Origin: Saccharothrix sp. NRRL B-16314 | Lineage (GTDB): Bacteria > Actinomycetota > Actinomycetes > Mycobacteriales > Pseudonocardiaceae | Direction of reading: 5' to 3' | DNA: 64,000 nucleotides | Assembly (NCBI RefSeq): GCF_000716595.1 | Contig: NZ_JNXC01000016.1 | Span: 1-64,000, forward strand | In this document: in pieces, positions 56,138 through 64,000 of the stretch | How the letters are laid out: each line of letters begins with the position of its first letter | Numbering within the stretch: the first letter of the stretch is position 1 | Notes under the pieces: generated by a model | Databases searched by the model: none | Told to the model about the DNA's origin: nothing | What the model saw: the letters and a program-made list of their open reading frames with translations, nothing else | Program-made: the position numbers and the translations under genes

Positions 56138-58423
56138 TTGACGAGCCGGTTCGGCGCCCTAGTGCGGCAGTGGCGGCAGCGGGCCGGGTTGAGCCAGGAG
56201 GAGTTGGCCGCGCGTGCCGACGTCGGTGAGCGCACCGTCCGAGGCCTGGAGACCGGCAAGCGGGACAACCCGCAGGTGCGCACGGTGCGCATGCTGGCCG
56301 ACGCGTTGCGGTTGAGCGGCGCCGAGCGCTCCGAGCTGTTCATCGCCGCTGGGCACGCCGGGAACGTCGACGACGCGCCCGCGTCCGAGCCCGTCCGCCG
56401 CGGAGGCGCGCACGGACGGTCGCGCCGCGGTCCGGCGGTCACCCGCGATCCACTGGTCGAAGCGACCGACGCCCTGGCGCACGCGGTGCATTCGCGCTGG
56501 CAGCGGGAGGAGGAACAGCAGCAGGTCCACGACCCGGTGCCGCTGCCGGTCCGCTGGCGACGGGCGCCCGCGGCACTGGAGGACAGCTGGGCCAACATCC
56601 TCGTGGCGAAACCGGGTGTGCCCGCGCGTCCGCTGGACCTCGGCGGAGGGCTCGACCAGGTGGTGGAGGTGTACCGGAGGATTCCCTCCTGCAGGCTGGT
56701 CGTGCTCGGCCGGGCCGGCGCCGGCAAGACGATCCTGACCACGCGGTTCGTGCTCGACCTGCTGGCAGCGCGGGAGCCGGCCGACCCGGTCCCGGTGATC
56801 TTCGGCCTCGGTTCGTGGAACCCGGAGCGCACCGGGCTGCGGGACTGGCTGGCCGAGCGGCTGGTGCGCGACCACCCCGGCCTCGCCGCACCCGGCCCCG
56901 GCGGGTCGACGCTGGCAGCCGCGCTGGTCGACACCCATCGCGTCCTGCCGGTGCTGGACGGGTTCGACGAGATCGCCGGCGGCCTGCACCGGGCCGCGCT
57001 GGCCGCGTTGAACTCCACCACCCTGCCGCTCCTGCTGACCAGTCGGGTCGACGAGTACCGCGCGGCGGTCGACGCCACCGGTGTGCTGAGGGCGGCCGGA
57101 GCGGTGGAACTCGTCGACCTCACCGCCGACGACCTGGCCGACTACCTGCCGCGCACCACCCGGAAGACCAGCGGCACGGCCAACGTCTGGCAACCGGTCC
57201 TGGACGAGGTGCGGGCGCGTCCGGACGGCGCTCTCGCCGCTGTGCTCACCACTCCGCTGATGGTGGCGCTCGCACGCCGGATCTACAGCGACACCCCCGA
57301 CCACGACCCGCGGCAACTCCTCGACACCGAGCTGCTCGGTGACGAGGAGTCGATCGAGCGGCACCTCCTCGGCGGGTTCGTGCCCGCGGTCTACCAGGGG
57401 CAACGCGGCGTGCGGGTGCACGACGTCGACCAGGTCGGGCGCTGGCTCGGCCACCTCGCCGACCACCTGAGCCGCCTCGGCACCCACGACCTGGCCTGGT
57501 GGCAGCTCGGCACCTCCATGAGCCGGCGAATGCGGGCGCTGGTGGTCGCGTTGTTCGTGTTCGCCGGCGTCTGGCTGGGTGACGTGGTGTTCGAGGGCCT
57601 TCTCTTCGGGGGGAGCGCCATGAGAGTGCTGGGACTCGGGGCAGTGGTCGGGCTGATCGTCGGGGTTCCGTTCGGCTTGGTGCACGGGCACCTGGCGCGC
57701 GTCCAGCCGCTCAAGCCGGTCCGGTTCCGGTTCCGGTTCCGGCAGGGAACGCGTCCGAGGGCGATGTGGCCGCAGGTGCGGCGCAGGGCCCGGATGGGCC
57801 TGCTGTTCGGCGCACTGGTCGGCTTCACCTACGGATTGCTGACGATCCTGGCGAAGTGGCTGGTCAGAGGTCACATCACACCGGCGATGATCCTCGTCGA
57901 CGTCGGCGTGTTCACCGTGGTGTTCGCGTCAGGTGCGGCGCTCGCGTTCGGGCTGATCGCCGCGGCGGAATCGCCGCAGGACCTGCGCTCGGCCGCGAGC
58001 CCGGCCGACCTGCTCGACGCGAACCGGAAGACCGTGCTCGCCCAGGTGGCGCTGTTCGCACCGCTGTTCGCGGTGTTCTTCTCCGCCACGACCTGGCTCA
58101 TCGCCACGGCGTTGATGTCGCTGCCGGGCGGCGGCCCGTTCGAGGTCGTGGTCGCCTGGCCCACAGTGGCGGGGCTCGCGCTGGGGGTCGTGGGCGGGTT
58201 CGGCGGCGCCTTCGGCTATCTGATCAGCATGACCGCGTGGGGGCAGTGGGTGGTGTTCGCCCGCGTCTGGCTGCCGCTGACCGGCAGGCTGCCGTGGGCC
58301 GTGCACGTGTTCCTCGACGACGCCTACCGGCGCGGCGTGCTTCGGCGTGCCGGCGCGGTCTACCAGTTCCGCCACGCCCGCCTCCAAGATCACCTCATGG
58401 AGACCTACCGCGCCCGCTCCTGA
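56138..58423 (+). CDS. XRE-NACHT NTPase with multiple membrane helices
   Basis: 761 residues. TTG 56138 follows GGGAGACGGG; longer readings lack a site. The N-terminal HTH_31/XRE DNA-binding domain is FGALVRQWRQRAGLSQEELAARADVGERTVRGLETGKRDNPQVRTVRMLADALRL (about 4-65). NACHT NTPase follows: Walker A GRAGAGKT (about 191-198), Walker B HRVLPVLDGFDEI (about 267-279), sensor-like LLLTSRVDEYR. The region after about 465 has six or more transmembrane segments (ALVVALFVFAGVWLGDVVF, LFGALVGFTYGLLTILAKWL, VALFAPLFAVFFSATTWLIATA). NACHT STAND ATPases act as ligand-gated switches; XRE-NACHT proteins in actinomycetes are suspected of regulation or phage defence. No effector enzyme domain is visible. Confidence 0.82.
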   Translation: MTSRFGALVRQWRQRAGLSQEELAARADVGERTVRGLETGKRDNPQVRTVRMLADALRLSGAERSELFIAAGHAGNVDDAPASEPVRRGGAHGRSRRGPAVTRDPLVEATDALAHAVHSRWQREEEQQQVHDPVPLPVRWRRAPAALEDSWANILVAKPGVPARPLDLGGGLDQVVEVYRRIPSCRLVVLGRAGAGKTILTTRFVLDLLAAREPADPVPVIFGLGSWNPERTGLRDWLAERLVRDHPGLAAPGPGGSTLAAALVDTHRVLPVLDGFDEIAGGLHRAALAALNSTTLPLLLTSRVDEYRAAVDATGVLRAAGAVELVDLTADDLADYLPRTTRKTSGTANVWQPVLDEVRARPDGALAAVLTTPLMVALARRIYSDTPDHDPRQLLDTELLGDEESIERHLLGGFVPAVYQGQRGVRVHDVDQVGRWLGHLADHLSRLGTHDLAWWQLGTSMSRRMRALVVALFVFAGVWLGDVVFEGLLFGGSAMRVLGLGAVVGLIVGVPFGLVHGHLARVQPLKPVRFRFRFRQGTRPRAMWPQVRRRARMGLLFGALVGFTYGLLTILAKWLVRGHITPAMILVDVGVFTVVFASGAALAFGLIAAAESPQDLRSAASPADLLDANRKTVLAQVALFAPLFAVFFSATTWLIATALMSLPGGGPFEVVVAWPTVAGLALGVVGGFGGAFGYLISMTAWGQWVVFARVWLPLTGRLPWAVHVFLDDAYRRGVLRRAGAVYQFRHARLQDHLMETYRARS

Positions 58424-58449
58424 GACTGTTCTCCCAGCTCAGGCATACC

Positions 58450-58463
58450 GGCCATAGATGGCC
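58450..58463. promoter_or_regulatory. GGCCAT-AG-ATGGCC palindrome upstream of T7SS-like operon
   Basis: Perfect six-base arms around two bases, 83 bases before the first T7SS-type gene. Candidate operator or part of the NACHT terminator. Confidence 0.4.
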
Positions 58464-58545
58464 GCCCGCTGGCCTGTTCGTGTCGGCCGTGTTCCGTGAA
58501 CATTGGCCGGGGCCGGTGACGGCAGGCAGGGGGAGGGATCGCGGG

Positions 58546-59754
58546 GTGTCGCACGAGGAACAGCCGCAGGCGGCGGGTGATGTGAACTGGGAGGCGTACA
58601 GCCACGAGGAGCTGTACCGGATGCTGTGGCAGGACGCCGACGTCGCCGATGTCAGCGTGCTCGCCACGGAGTGGGCGCAGCACCGCGTCGCGCTTGACAC
58701 GCACGCCGAGGTGTTGCGGGAGCAGCGGATCGCGTTGCTCAACGGTTGGCAGGGACCGGCCGCGGAAGAGGCCGCCGGACGGCTGGAGGCGCTGGCCGTC
58801 CGGCTGGAGAAGATCAGCGAGCTGGCGCACGCGGGGCAGCGGGCGGCGCAGGAGGCCGCCGACGCGCTGGCCACGGCGAGGGCCATGATGCCGCCACCGC
58901 CCGCCGTGCCGTCCACCGGCGATCAGGCGACCAGCGCGCAGTCCGCACTCGGCCCGGGTGTCCCCGGCACGACGGGGTCCACGCCGGCTCCGTCGACGGT
59001 GAACCCGTGGATCCCGGTGAGTCCGTTGGTCCCGATGTCGTCGGCGACACCGACGACGGCCTCTTGGGCGTCCATCCCCTCGGTGCCGAACTACACCGCG
59101 ATGTTCTCGCCGACGGCGTTCTTCCCCGCGCCGACCACCACGACGTCCGGCATGGGCACCGCGTTCGGCACGGTGGGCGGCGCGGGGTTCAGCTTCTACT
59201 TCGGCGCGGCCACGACGGACCAGCAGAAGGCCGAGGCGGTGCGCGCCATGCGCACCTACGAGTCGAGCCTCGTGGAAGGCAGCCGACTGATCGACGGGGC
59301 GCGGGGAGCGATCCCACCGGCTGCCCCGATCGCACGCGGGGACGCGCCGGCGGCCGGAGGGGCGCAGGGCTCGGCTACAGGCGTGCGTGGCGGGGTGCCG
59401 TGGACGCGCCTGCTCGGCGGCGGCCGGGCGGCGGGAGGGGCGGGCCCGGTGGTGGGCGGCGGTCCCGGCGTCCCGACCGCCGGCCACGGTGCGCAGCTCG
59501 GCCAGGGTCCGCGCGCCGGTGTGCTGGGTGTGGCCGGCGGACCGGGCATGCAGACCGGACACGTCACCGCCGACGCGGCTGCGGGGCGCGGGGGCGTGTC
59601 CGCAGCGGTGGCGCCAGCAGCCGGTGGCCGGCCCGACCACAGCGACGACGAGACGCACGAGAACCGGATGCCGACGATCGACCACGGGCTGTTCACGGTG
59701 GACGAGGTGGTCGGCCCCCCGGTCATCGGCCAGACGACCGGAGGGCAGGGATGA
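58546..59754 (+). CDS. PPE/WXG-like type VII secretion substrate with low-complexity tail
   Basis: 402 residues, GTG 58546 after GGGAGGGA. The N-terminal ~110 residues are a helical hairpin: WEAYSHEELYRMLWQDADVADVSVLATEWAQHRVALDTHAEVLREQR, then turn LLNGWQGPAAEEAAGRLEALA with a W-x-G motif. The remaining ~290 residues are Ala/Gly/Pro/Thr-rich with few charged residues and one ordered-looking stretch (TDQQKAEAVRAMRTYESSL). This fits a PPE-like ESX substrate. Overlaps the next gene as ATGA. Confidence 0.7.
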   Translation: MSHEEQPQAAGDVNWEAYSHEELYRMLWQDADVADVSVLATEWAQHRVALDTHAEVLREQRIALLNGWQGPAAEEAAGRLEALAVRLEKISELAHAGQRAAQEAADALATARAMMPPPPAVPSTGDQATSAQSALGPGVPGTTGSTPAPSTVNPWIPVSPLVPMSSATPTTASWASIPSVPNYTAMFSPTAFFPAPTTTTSGMGTAFGTVGGAGFSFYFGAATTDQQKAEAVRAMRTYESSLVEGSRLIDGARGAIPPAAPIARGDAPAAGGAQGSATGVRGGVPWTRLLGGGRAAGGAGPVVGGGPGVPTAGHGAQLGQGPRAGVLGVAGGPGMQTGHVTADAAAGRGGVSAAVAPAAGGRPDHSDDETHENRMPTIDHGLFTVDEVVGPPVIGQTTGGQG

Positions 59755-60095
59755 ACGCGGGCCAGGGGTACCACGTCGAGCTGGACCTGATCGAGGACCG
59801 GATCACCACGCTGACCAGGTTGGGTGACCTGACCGGTGACCTGGTCGCGGCGGTGAGCCGGCTGGCCGAACGGCAGCCGATGCTCGGCGCCGCACCGCCC
59901 GCCGTGGAGCTCGCGGCGCGGCTGCGCGCGGCGGCGGGCGAGTCGGGCCTGGCCGGTGAGGTGAGCGCGGCGAAAGGCGAGGTGGAGGCGTTTCTGCGGA
60001 CGCTCTCCGACACCAAGGCGTCCTACAGCGAGGTGGACGCCGATGCCGGGTCGTCGGTGCGGGCCGCCGGCCGGTCGGACGGGGTGGCGCGGTGA
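59751..60095 (+). CDS. Small helical type VII secretion-associated protein
   Basis: 114 residues. No known name, but the length and long amphipathic helices (YHVELDLIEDRITTLTRLGDLTGDLVAAVSRLAERQ, then AAVELAARLRAAAGE and VEAFLRTLSDTKASYSEVDADAG) match WXG100/EspC-like hairpins. No W-x-G motif. It overlaps both neighbours by four bases and precedes the EspG-like gene, so it may be a partner or chaperoned substrate. Confidence 0.6.
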   Translation: MNAGQGYHVELDLIEDRITTLTRLGDLTGDLVAAVSRLAERQPMLGAAPPAVELAARLRAAAGESGLAGEVSAAKGEVEAFLRTLSDTKASYSEVDADAGSSVRAAGRSDGVAR

Positions 60096-60802
60096 CCGCC
60101 GCGACCGACCGGGAGGTGTGCTTCGAACCCGTCGAACTGGACCTGCTCGCCACGCACGCCGGAGCGGACTTCCCGTTTCCTCTGCGGGTTCCGTCGTTCG
60201 GCCGTTTCACGCACGAGCGGGACGAGCTGCTCGCCGACGCCGGGCACGCGCTGTGCGCCCGCGGCCTCGCGACCGGGGCCGGACCCGTCGGCGTGGCGAA
60301 CGAGCTGGTCACCGCGCTGCGGGAGTACCGGGGCGCGGTCGACCTGGTGGTGGTCGGCTCGGGCGGGGTGATCGGCGCGGTGGCCATGGTCCACCGGGAC
60401 CGGGCCGTGGTGTGCCGCCAGTCGCCGCTCGACGAGCGGGGGAGCGCGGTCGTGGTGACGGTGGTACCGGCCACCGTGCTCGGCGACGAGCTCGCCCGGC
60501 TGATCCCCGTGACCGGGGCGGCGGCGACCATGCCGATCACGGTGCCGCCCGGCGTGGTCGACGAAACGGTGGCGGACCGGTTGGCCGACGTGTTCCCCAC
60601 GTCGGCGGGCCAGGGCCAGTTGGGCGTCGTCCGCAGGGTGGGCGACACCGTCACCCGGCCGCCGGAGGTGTGGTGGCTGGACGGCGGGCGGGGGCGGGTC
60701 CGGGTGGATCGCGGCGACGCCGGCTGGGTGAGCGTCAACCCGTTGCGGCACAGCGAGCTTCTTCGGTTGCTCGGTGAGGCCGCGGAGGTTGCCCGCGCCT
60801 GA
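60092..60802 (+). CDS. EspG-family ESX secretion-associated protein
   Basis: 236 residues. Resembles EspG chaperones: N-terminal FEPVELDLLATHAGADFPFPLRVPSFGRFTHERDELLADAGHAL, then alternate strands ALREYRGAVDLVVVGSGGVIGAVAMVHRDRAVVCRQ, and LARLIPVTGAAATMPITVPPG. EspG proteins bind PE/PPE-type substrates for the ESX ATPase. GTG 60092 overlaps the upstream stop (GTGA). Substrate is likely one of the helical proteins of this operon. Confidence 0.78.
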   Translation: MTAATDREVCFEPVELDLLATHAGADFPFPLRVPSFGRFTHERDELLADAGHALCARGLATGAGPVGVANELVTALREYRGAVDLVVVGSGGVIGAVAMVHRDRAVVCRQSPLDERGSAVVVTVVPATVLGDELARLIPVTGAAATMPITVPPGVVDETVADRLADVFPTSAGQGQLGVVRRVGDTVTRPPEVWWLDGGRGRVRVDRGDAGWVSVNPLRHSELLRLLGEAAEVARA

Positions 60803-60853
60803 GGCGGCGGGCCGATCAGGACAACCACGAGTGGGAGAGGGAAGGGGAGGACC

Positions 60854-61201
60854 ATGGATCCAGCACAGTGGCTGGCGGACTACCGGGAGCGCCTCGAACG
60901 AGCCGCGCACGGCGCCCGTGCGGCGAGCGCGAGCTTGCGCGAGGTGGGCGCGACCGCGACGTCGCCGCGAGGCGAGGTCAGCGTGACCGTGAGCGCCGGA
61001 GGACTGCTCGACGACGTGACGTTGACGCCGGCGGCCCGCAGGCTGGAGGCGGACGCCCTGGCCGTGCTCATCGTCGGCACTGCGCGCGAGGCGCAGCGGC
61101 TGGCCGGCACGAGGATGACCGAGGTGATGTCGGGTTACCTCGGCGAAGGCGAGGCACTCGCGCGGATCACCGAGCACACGCCCTCGGAGGCCGCGCGATG
61201 A
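60854..61201 (+). CDS. YbaB/EbfC-family DNA-binding protein
   Basis: 115 residues; ATG 60854 after GGAGGACC. YbaB-like pattern: QWLADYRERLERAAHGARAASASLREV, then SPRGEVSVTVSAGGLLDDVTLTPAARRLEADALAVLIVGTAREAQRLA. EbfC binds nucleoid DNA; copies inside actinomycete T7SS operons are common and their role there is unclear. The stop overlaps the next ATG. Confidence 0.82.
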   Translation: MDPAQWLADYRERLERAAHGARAASASLREVGATATSPRGEVSVTVSAGGLLDDVTLTPAARRLEADALAVLIVGTAREAQRLAGTRMTEVMSGYLGEGEALARITEHTPSEAAR

Positions 61202-61521
61202 GCCAGGACGCCTTCACCGCCGACCCCGAGCAGCTGCGCGGTCACGCGGGCACGCTGGCGGGCTACGCCGACCGGCTGGCCGCGACGGGCGCGCGGTTGC
61301 CCGGCGCGCTCGGGGAGCAGTCACTCGGCTCGTTCGCGGGCTTCCTCACCGCCGGGCTGGGCGGTGCGATGGCCACGACGATGGACGCGTTCGGCCACGT
61401 TGCCTCCGCCGTCGAGCAGGTCGGTGGTGGGCTGCGGCAGTCGGCCGACCACTACCAGCGCACCGACGACGACAGTGCCGCCGTGTTGACCGGTATCGAG
61501 ACGGAGGTCGCCAAGTGGTGA
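61198..61521 (+). CDS. EspC/WXG100-like type VII secretion target
   Basis: 107 residues. Helical, ESX-1 EspC type: FTADPEQLRGHAGTLAGYADRLAATGARLPG, GFLTAGLGGAMATTMDAFGHVASAVEQVGGGLRQSADHYQRTDDDSAAVL. The turn lacks a tryptophan but the YQRTDDD end (YxxxD/E secretion signal) is clear: Y-Q-R-T-D-D fits YxxxD. It should be exported with a helical partner, possibly the next product. Confidence 0.78.
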   Translation: MSQDAFTADPEQLRGHAGTLAGYADRLAATGARLPGALGEQSLGSFAGFLTAGLGGAMATTMDAFGHVASAVEQVGGGLRQSADHYQRTDDDSAAVLTGIETEVAKW

Positions 61522-62402
61522 CGACACTGCCCCGCGCCGATGCCGAGGCGACCTCGCAGGACGTCGGTCGGATCGCCGCGCTGCTGGCCGAGCTGCGGTC
61601 CGTCAGCGCCGCCGTGGACAGCAAGGAGTGGCTGTCGGGCGGGCTGGCCGGCGACCCGGACGCACCGCTCGGCGCGTTGAACTCGATCGAACGGCCGCTG
61701 TCCGCGCTGGACGGTGCGGGCGTCGGGTTCCTCACCCCGATGATCTCGTTCCTGGAGGAGCCGCTCAACCAGCTGCGCGGCGACCCGGACTCCGTCTCCT
61801 CCGGCGCCGGCGAGTTCGACTCGGCCGGCAAGGACGCGACGTCCGTGGCCGAGGAGTACCGGTCGTCCGTGGGGGACGAGACCAGCGAGTGGTCCGGCCA
61901 GGCCGGGACGGACTACCTGAAGGCGGGCACCGAGCTGGTCGACGGCATCCTCTCGATCGGGGAGACCGCGCTGACCTCGGGCAAGGCGGTGATCGCGGCC
62001 GGCGAGGTCGTCGCCAAGGTCGTCGCAGCCGTCACCCGGCTCATCACCGAGGCCATCGCCAGGATCACGCCGATCATCACCCAGGCGCTCGCCGCGGCGG
62101 CGGCCACGTTCGGGCAGAGCCTCGCGGTGGCGATCCCGCAGTGCGTGCAGATCGCCGTCGAGTACGGCGGGAAGATCGCGGGCAAGCTGGCCGAGCTGCT
62201 GGCCAGTGGTGAGAACCTGGTCAAGCTGGTCGAGGGTGCGCTCGGCGTGCTGAAGGTCGTGAAGGAGGTCGTGTCTTTCATCGGCGAGCGGAGCCAGTCG
62301 GGCGTGTCGGGCGACAAACCGACCGGCGCATCGGACCAGAGCGCCGTGCCCGACGACGGCGAACCCACCCTGACGACGTCGACCGCGGGGGGATTCGCAT
62401 GA
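61515..62402 (+). CDS. WXG100-like domain protein, type VII secretion
   Basis: 295 residues. The N-terminal ~150 residues form paired helices with a W-x-G turn (DETSEWSGQAGTDYLKAG). The middle is an alanine/isoleucine-rich long helix region (KAVIAAGEVVAKVVAAVTRLITEAIARITPIITQALAAAA), suggesting a pore-like or membrane-active segment, followed by GKIAGKLAELLASGENLVKLVEGALGVL and a short polar tail. GTG 61515 has GGAGG seven bases upstream and overlaps the previous stop. Role unknown; possibly a secreted effector. Confidence 0.7.
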   Translation: MVTTLPRADAEATSQDVGRIAALLAELRSVSAAVDSKEWLSGGLAGDPDAPLGALNSIERPLSALDGAGVGFLTPMISFLEEPLNQLRGDPDSVSSGAGEFDSAGKDATSVAEEYRSSVGDETSEWSGQAGTDYLKAGTELVDGILSIGETALTSGKAVIAAGEVVAKVVAAVTRLITEAIARITPIITQALAAAAATFGQSLAVAIPQCVQIAVEYGGKIAGKLAELLASGENLVKLVEGALGVLKVVKEVVSFIGERSQSGVSGDKPTGASDQSAVPDDGEPTLTTSTAGGFA

Positions 62403-63526
62403 TCGGCAAGTCCCGTCGCCTGCTCACCGGCGTCGCCGGAGGTGTCGTCCTCGCCGTCACCGCCGCCGTCACCGCACCGCCGGCCGCTGTGGCCGCGCAG
62501 GACGACCACGCCACGACCAAGGCCGTGCTCGACCGCTACCAGGCGCAGGCCGGACCGGGCGTGGCCGTCCACGCCGGTGACGAAGCCGAGGCGTGGACGC
62601 TGAGCAGCGGCACCGCCAAGATCGGCCAGAACCGCCCGATCACGTCGACCGAGCACTTCCGGATCGGCAGTCAGACCAAGACGTTCACGGCGGCGGTGGT
62701 GCTCCAGCTCGTGGACGAGGGCCGCGTCGTGCTTGACGCGCCGATCGGGCAGCACCTGCCCGGCGTGCTCACCGGCAACTACGACGGTGACGTCATCACC
62801 GTCCGCCAACTCCTCCAGCACACCAGCGGAATGGTCCGGGACGTCCGTGACGCCGCGGCCAACCCGGACGGCAGCTACGCACTGGCCGAGCTGGTCCGAT
62901 CCGCGATGGACGAGCCCGCCCAGTTCGCACCCGGCGCGGGCTTCGGGTACTCCAACGTCGGTTACCTCGTGCTCGGCCTGCTGATCGAACGGGTCACCGG
63001 CCGGTCGGCCCGCGACGCGATCACCGAACGGGTCATCACGCCGCTCGGGCTCACGGGCACGTCGTTCCCCGCACCGGGGACGCGGGCACTGGCCGACCCG
63101 TACCTGCCCGGCTACGTGGGTGGCAGAGCCGGCCCGTTCTTCTTCTGGATCGAGGGCACCACGAACACCGAGCTGACCTTCTGGAGCACCGCCGGCGCGA
63201 TCGCGTCCACGTTGGACGACATGGCCGAGTTCTACGGAGCGCTCCTCGACGGCCGGGTCGTTTCGGTGGCGGCGCTCGCCGAGATGCGCCGAACCGTCGC
63301 GCCGGCCCCCTCGTACTCGTACGGGCTCGGGCTGATCAAGATGGACCTCTCGTGCGGTGGTGAGGCGTGGGGACACAACGGCGCGCTCGGCAACGGGCAC
63401 TACTCGTTCACCCTGACCACCGACGACGGCCGGTACGCGTCGCTGGTCACCAACGGGAACGTGCTCAGCTCCAGGCCGGTCTCCATCGAGGTGCTGGACT
63501 CCGCGCTGTGCGAGGTGGCGGCGTGA
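62399..63526 (+). CDS. Secreted serine hydrolase, class-C beta-lactamase / DD-peptidase fold
   Basis: 375 residues. Sec signal RRLLTGVAGGVVLAVTAAVTAPPAAVA-AQ. Active-site motifs of the family: SxxK in FRIGSQTKTFTAAV (S-Q-T-K), YxN in GYSNVGYLVLGLL, and HxG in WGHNGALGNGH. Also LLQHTSGM near the SxxK. It is probably a D-alanyl-D-alanine carboxypeptidase or esterase acting on cell wall or an exported substrate. ATG 62399 overlaps the upstream stop by four bases, so it is part of the T7SS-like operon. Confidence 0.87.
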   Translation: MIGKSRRLLTGVAGGVVLAVTAAVTAPPAAVAAQDDHATTKAVLDRYQAQAGPGVAVHAGDEAEAWTLSSGTAKIGQNRPITSTEHFRIGSQTKTFTAAVVLQLVDEGRVVLDAPIGQHLPGVLTGNYDGDVITVRQLLQHTSGMVRDVRDAAANPDGSYALAELVRSAMDEPAQFAPGAGFGYSNVGYLVLGLLIERVTGRSARDAITERVITPLGLTGTSFPAPGTRALADPYLPGYVGGRAGPFFFWIEGTTNTELTFWSTAGAIASTLDDMAEFYGALLDGRVVSVAALAEMRRTVAPAPSYSYGLGLIKMDLSCGGEAWGHNGALGNGHYSFTLTTDDGRYASLVTNGNVLSSRPVSIEVLDSALCEVAA

Positions 63527-64000
63527 TCCGGCGACGACTGACCGCGTCCGGTGTCGCACTCGCCGTCGTGGGTGTGCTCGGCCTGCCCGGCGCGGGGGCG
63601 GCCGCGTCGGCGGTGAACGCGCCGCCGGTGTTCGCCGACGGCCACGGGCTGACGGTGGTGAGCCAACCGAAGTGGGTGGACGCGAACGAGCGCACCTTCG
63701 TCTTCACCGTGCGCACCGCCCACGTGCCCGCGTACTCGGTGATGGACGGCCAGGTCTCCGGCGAGCACGCGGTCATGGTGACGCTGCCGGAGGACTACGA
63801 CCGGACCGCGGCCACCCGCTACCCGGTGCAGTACCACCTGCACGGCCACCCGGACCGCCCGAACACGGTCGCGAACCAGCGGCTGTTCGAGGAGACCACG
63901 GTGGGTGTCCCGCTGATCACGGTGGCGCCCAACGGTTCCGGCCGTGGCTGGTACTCGAACTGGGTGAACCCGCCGGCCGCTCTGGGACCGCAGAACTGGG
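63523..64000 (+). CDS. Secreted alpha/beta-hydrolase esterase (Ag85/FrmB type), 3' end outside window
   Basis: About 159 residues visible. GTG 63523 overlaps the preceding stop (GTGA). Signal peptide IRRRLTASGVALAVVGVLGLPGAGAAASA. Then VMVTLPEDYDRTAATRYPVQYHLHGHPD and ITVAPNGSGRGWYSNWVNPPA, the early strands of the esterase-D / antigen-85 family. The GxSxG nucleophile has not been reached. Probably hydrolyses or transfers an acyl group at the cell surface. Confidence 0.75.
   Translation, partial: MIRRRLTASGVALAVVGVLGLPGAGAAASAVNAPPVFADGHGLTVVSQPKWVDANERTFVFTVRTAHVPAYSVMDGQVSGEHAVMVTLPEDYDRTAATRYPVQYHLHGHPDRPNTVANQRLFEETTVGVPLITVAPNGSGRGWYSNWVNPPAALGPQNW

Overview
The window is 64 kb of high-GC actinomycete chromosome. 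Strongly G/C-biased third positions, GTG and TTG starts, a mycothiol-dependent enzyme, a lone EgtA-type glutamate-cysteine ligase, twin-arginine-exported glycosidases, a YbaB/EspG/WXG100 type VII secretion accessory operon and an XRE-NACHT protein point to Actinomycetes. The most likely group is Pseudonocardiales (Saccharothrix, Lentzea or Actinosynnema relatives); the genus is inference. No rRNA, tRNA, CRISPR array or complete insertion sequence was recognised. Three decayed genes are visible: a TnpB transposase, a potassium transporter and a P-type ATPase.

Region 1 (1-12 kb) is mixed. It holds the TnpB remnant, a SWIM zinc-finger protein, an AAC(3)-type acetyltransferase, and a trpB-trpA-GntR run divergent from a flavin L-amino-acid oxidase. 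A maltokinase-cap protein, a CPBP protease with an apparently leaderless promoter, a GNAT enzyme, a Trk/Ktr remnant and a mycothiol-type enzyme follow.

Region 2 (12-28.5 kb) has a secreted GH127 beta-L-arabinofuranosidase with an inserted LamG domain. It is divergent from an AGE-family epimerase, with two near-identical LacI-type operators between them. Then come EgtA, a DUF4328 protein, two coupled secreted alpha/beta hydrolases, three regulator or hypothetical genes, a GT1 glycosyltransferase, the ATPase remnant, a DUF4082 protein and an SGNH hydrolase.

Region 3 (28.5-42.4 kb) is the clearest functional unit, a hemicellulose (glucuronoxylan-type) oligosaccharide uptake and breakdown locus. 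A minus-strand operon runs GH3, LplB-type permease, LplC-type permease, solute-binding lipoprotein, GH39, DUF624, GH42. A GH67 alpha-glucuronidase converges on its end and a LacI regulator is divergent from its start. Related CGAAACT-containing sites precede the operon, the regulator and GH67. None of the glycosidases has a signal peptide, so oligosaccharides are probably imported and cut inside the cell. No transport ATPase is encoded here.

Region 4 (42.4-52.6 kb) holds a TetR/Dabb pair with two matching operators, a glutathionyl-hydroquinone-reductase-like protein, a secreted GH97 followed by a 1,033-residue exported discoidin-type protein of unknown activity, an AI-2E-family permease and an HxlR regulator. 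A (GCCCCGTC)7 tandem repeat and a C-rich gap follow.

Region 5 (53-64 kb) has a PAP2 phosphatase, histidine kinase and response regulator overlapping as one operon, with an unusual extracytoplasmic C-terminus on the kinase. Next is a divergent XRE-NACHT-membrane protein behind a structured leader. Last is a type VII secretion accessory operon of overlapping genes (PPE/WXG-like, EspG-like, YbaB-like, EspC-like, WXG100-like) that runs into a secreted serine hydrolase and an esterase cut by the window edge.
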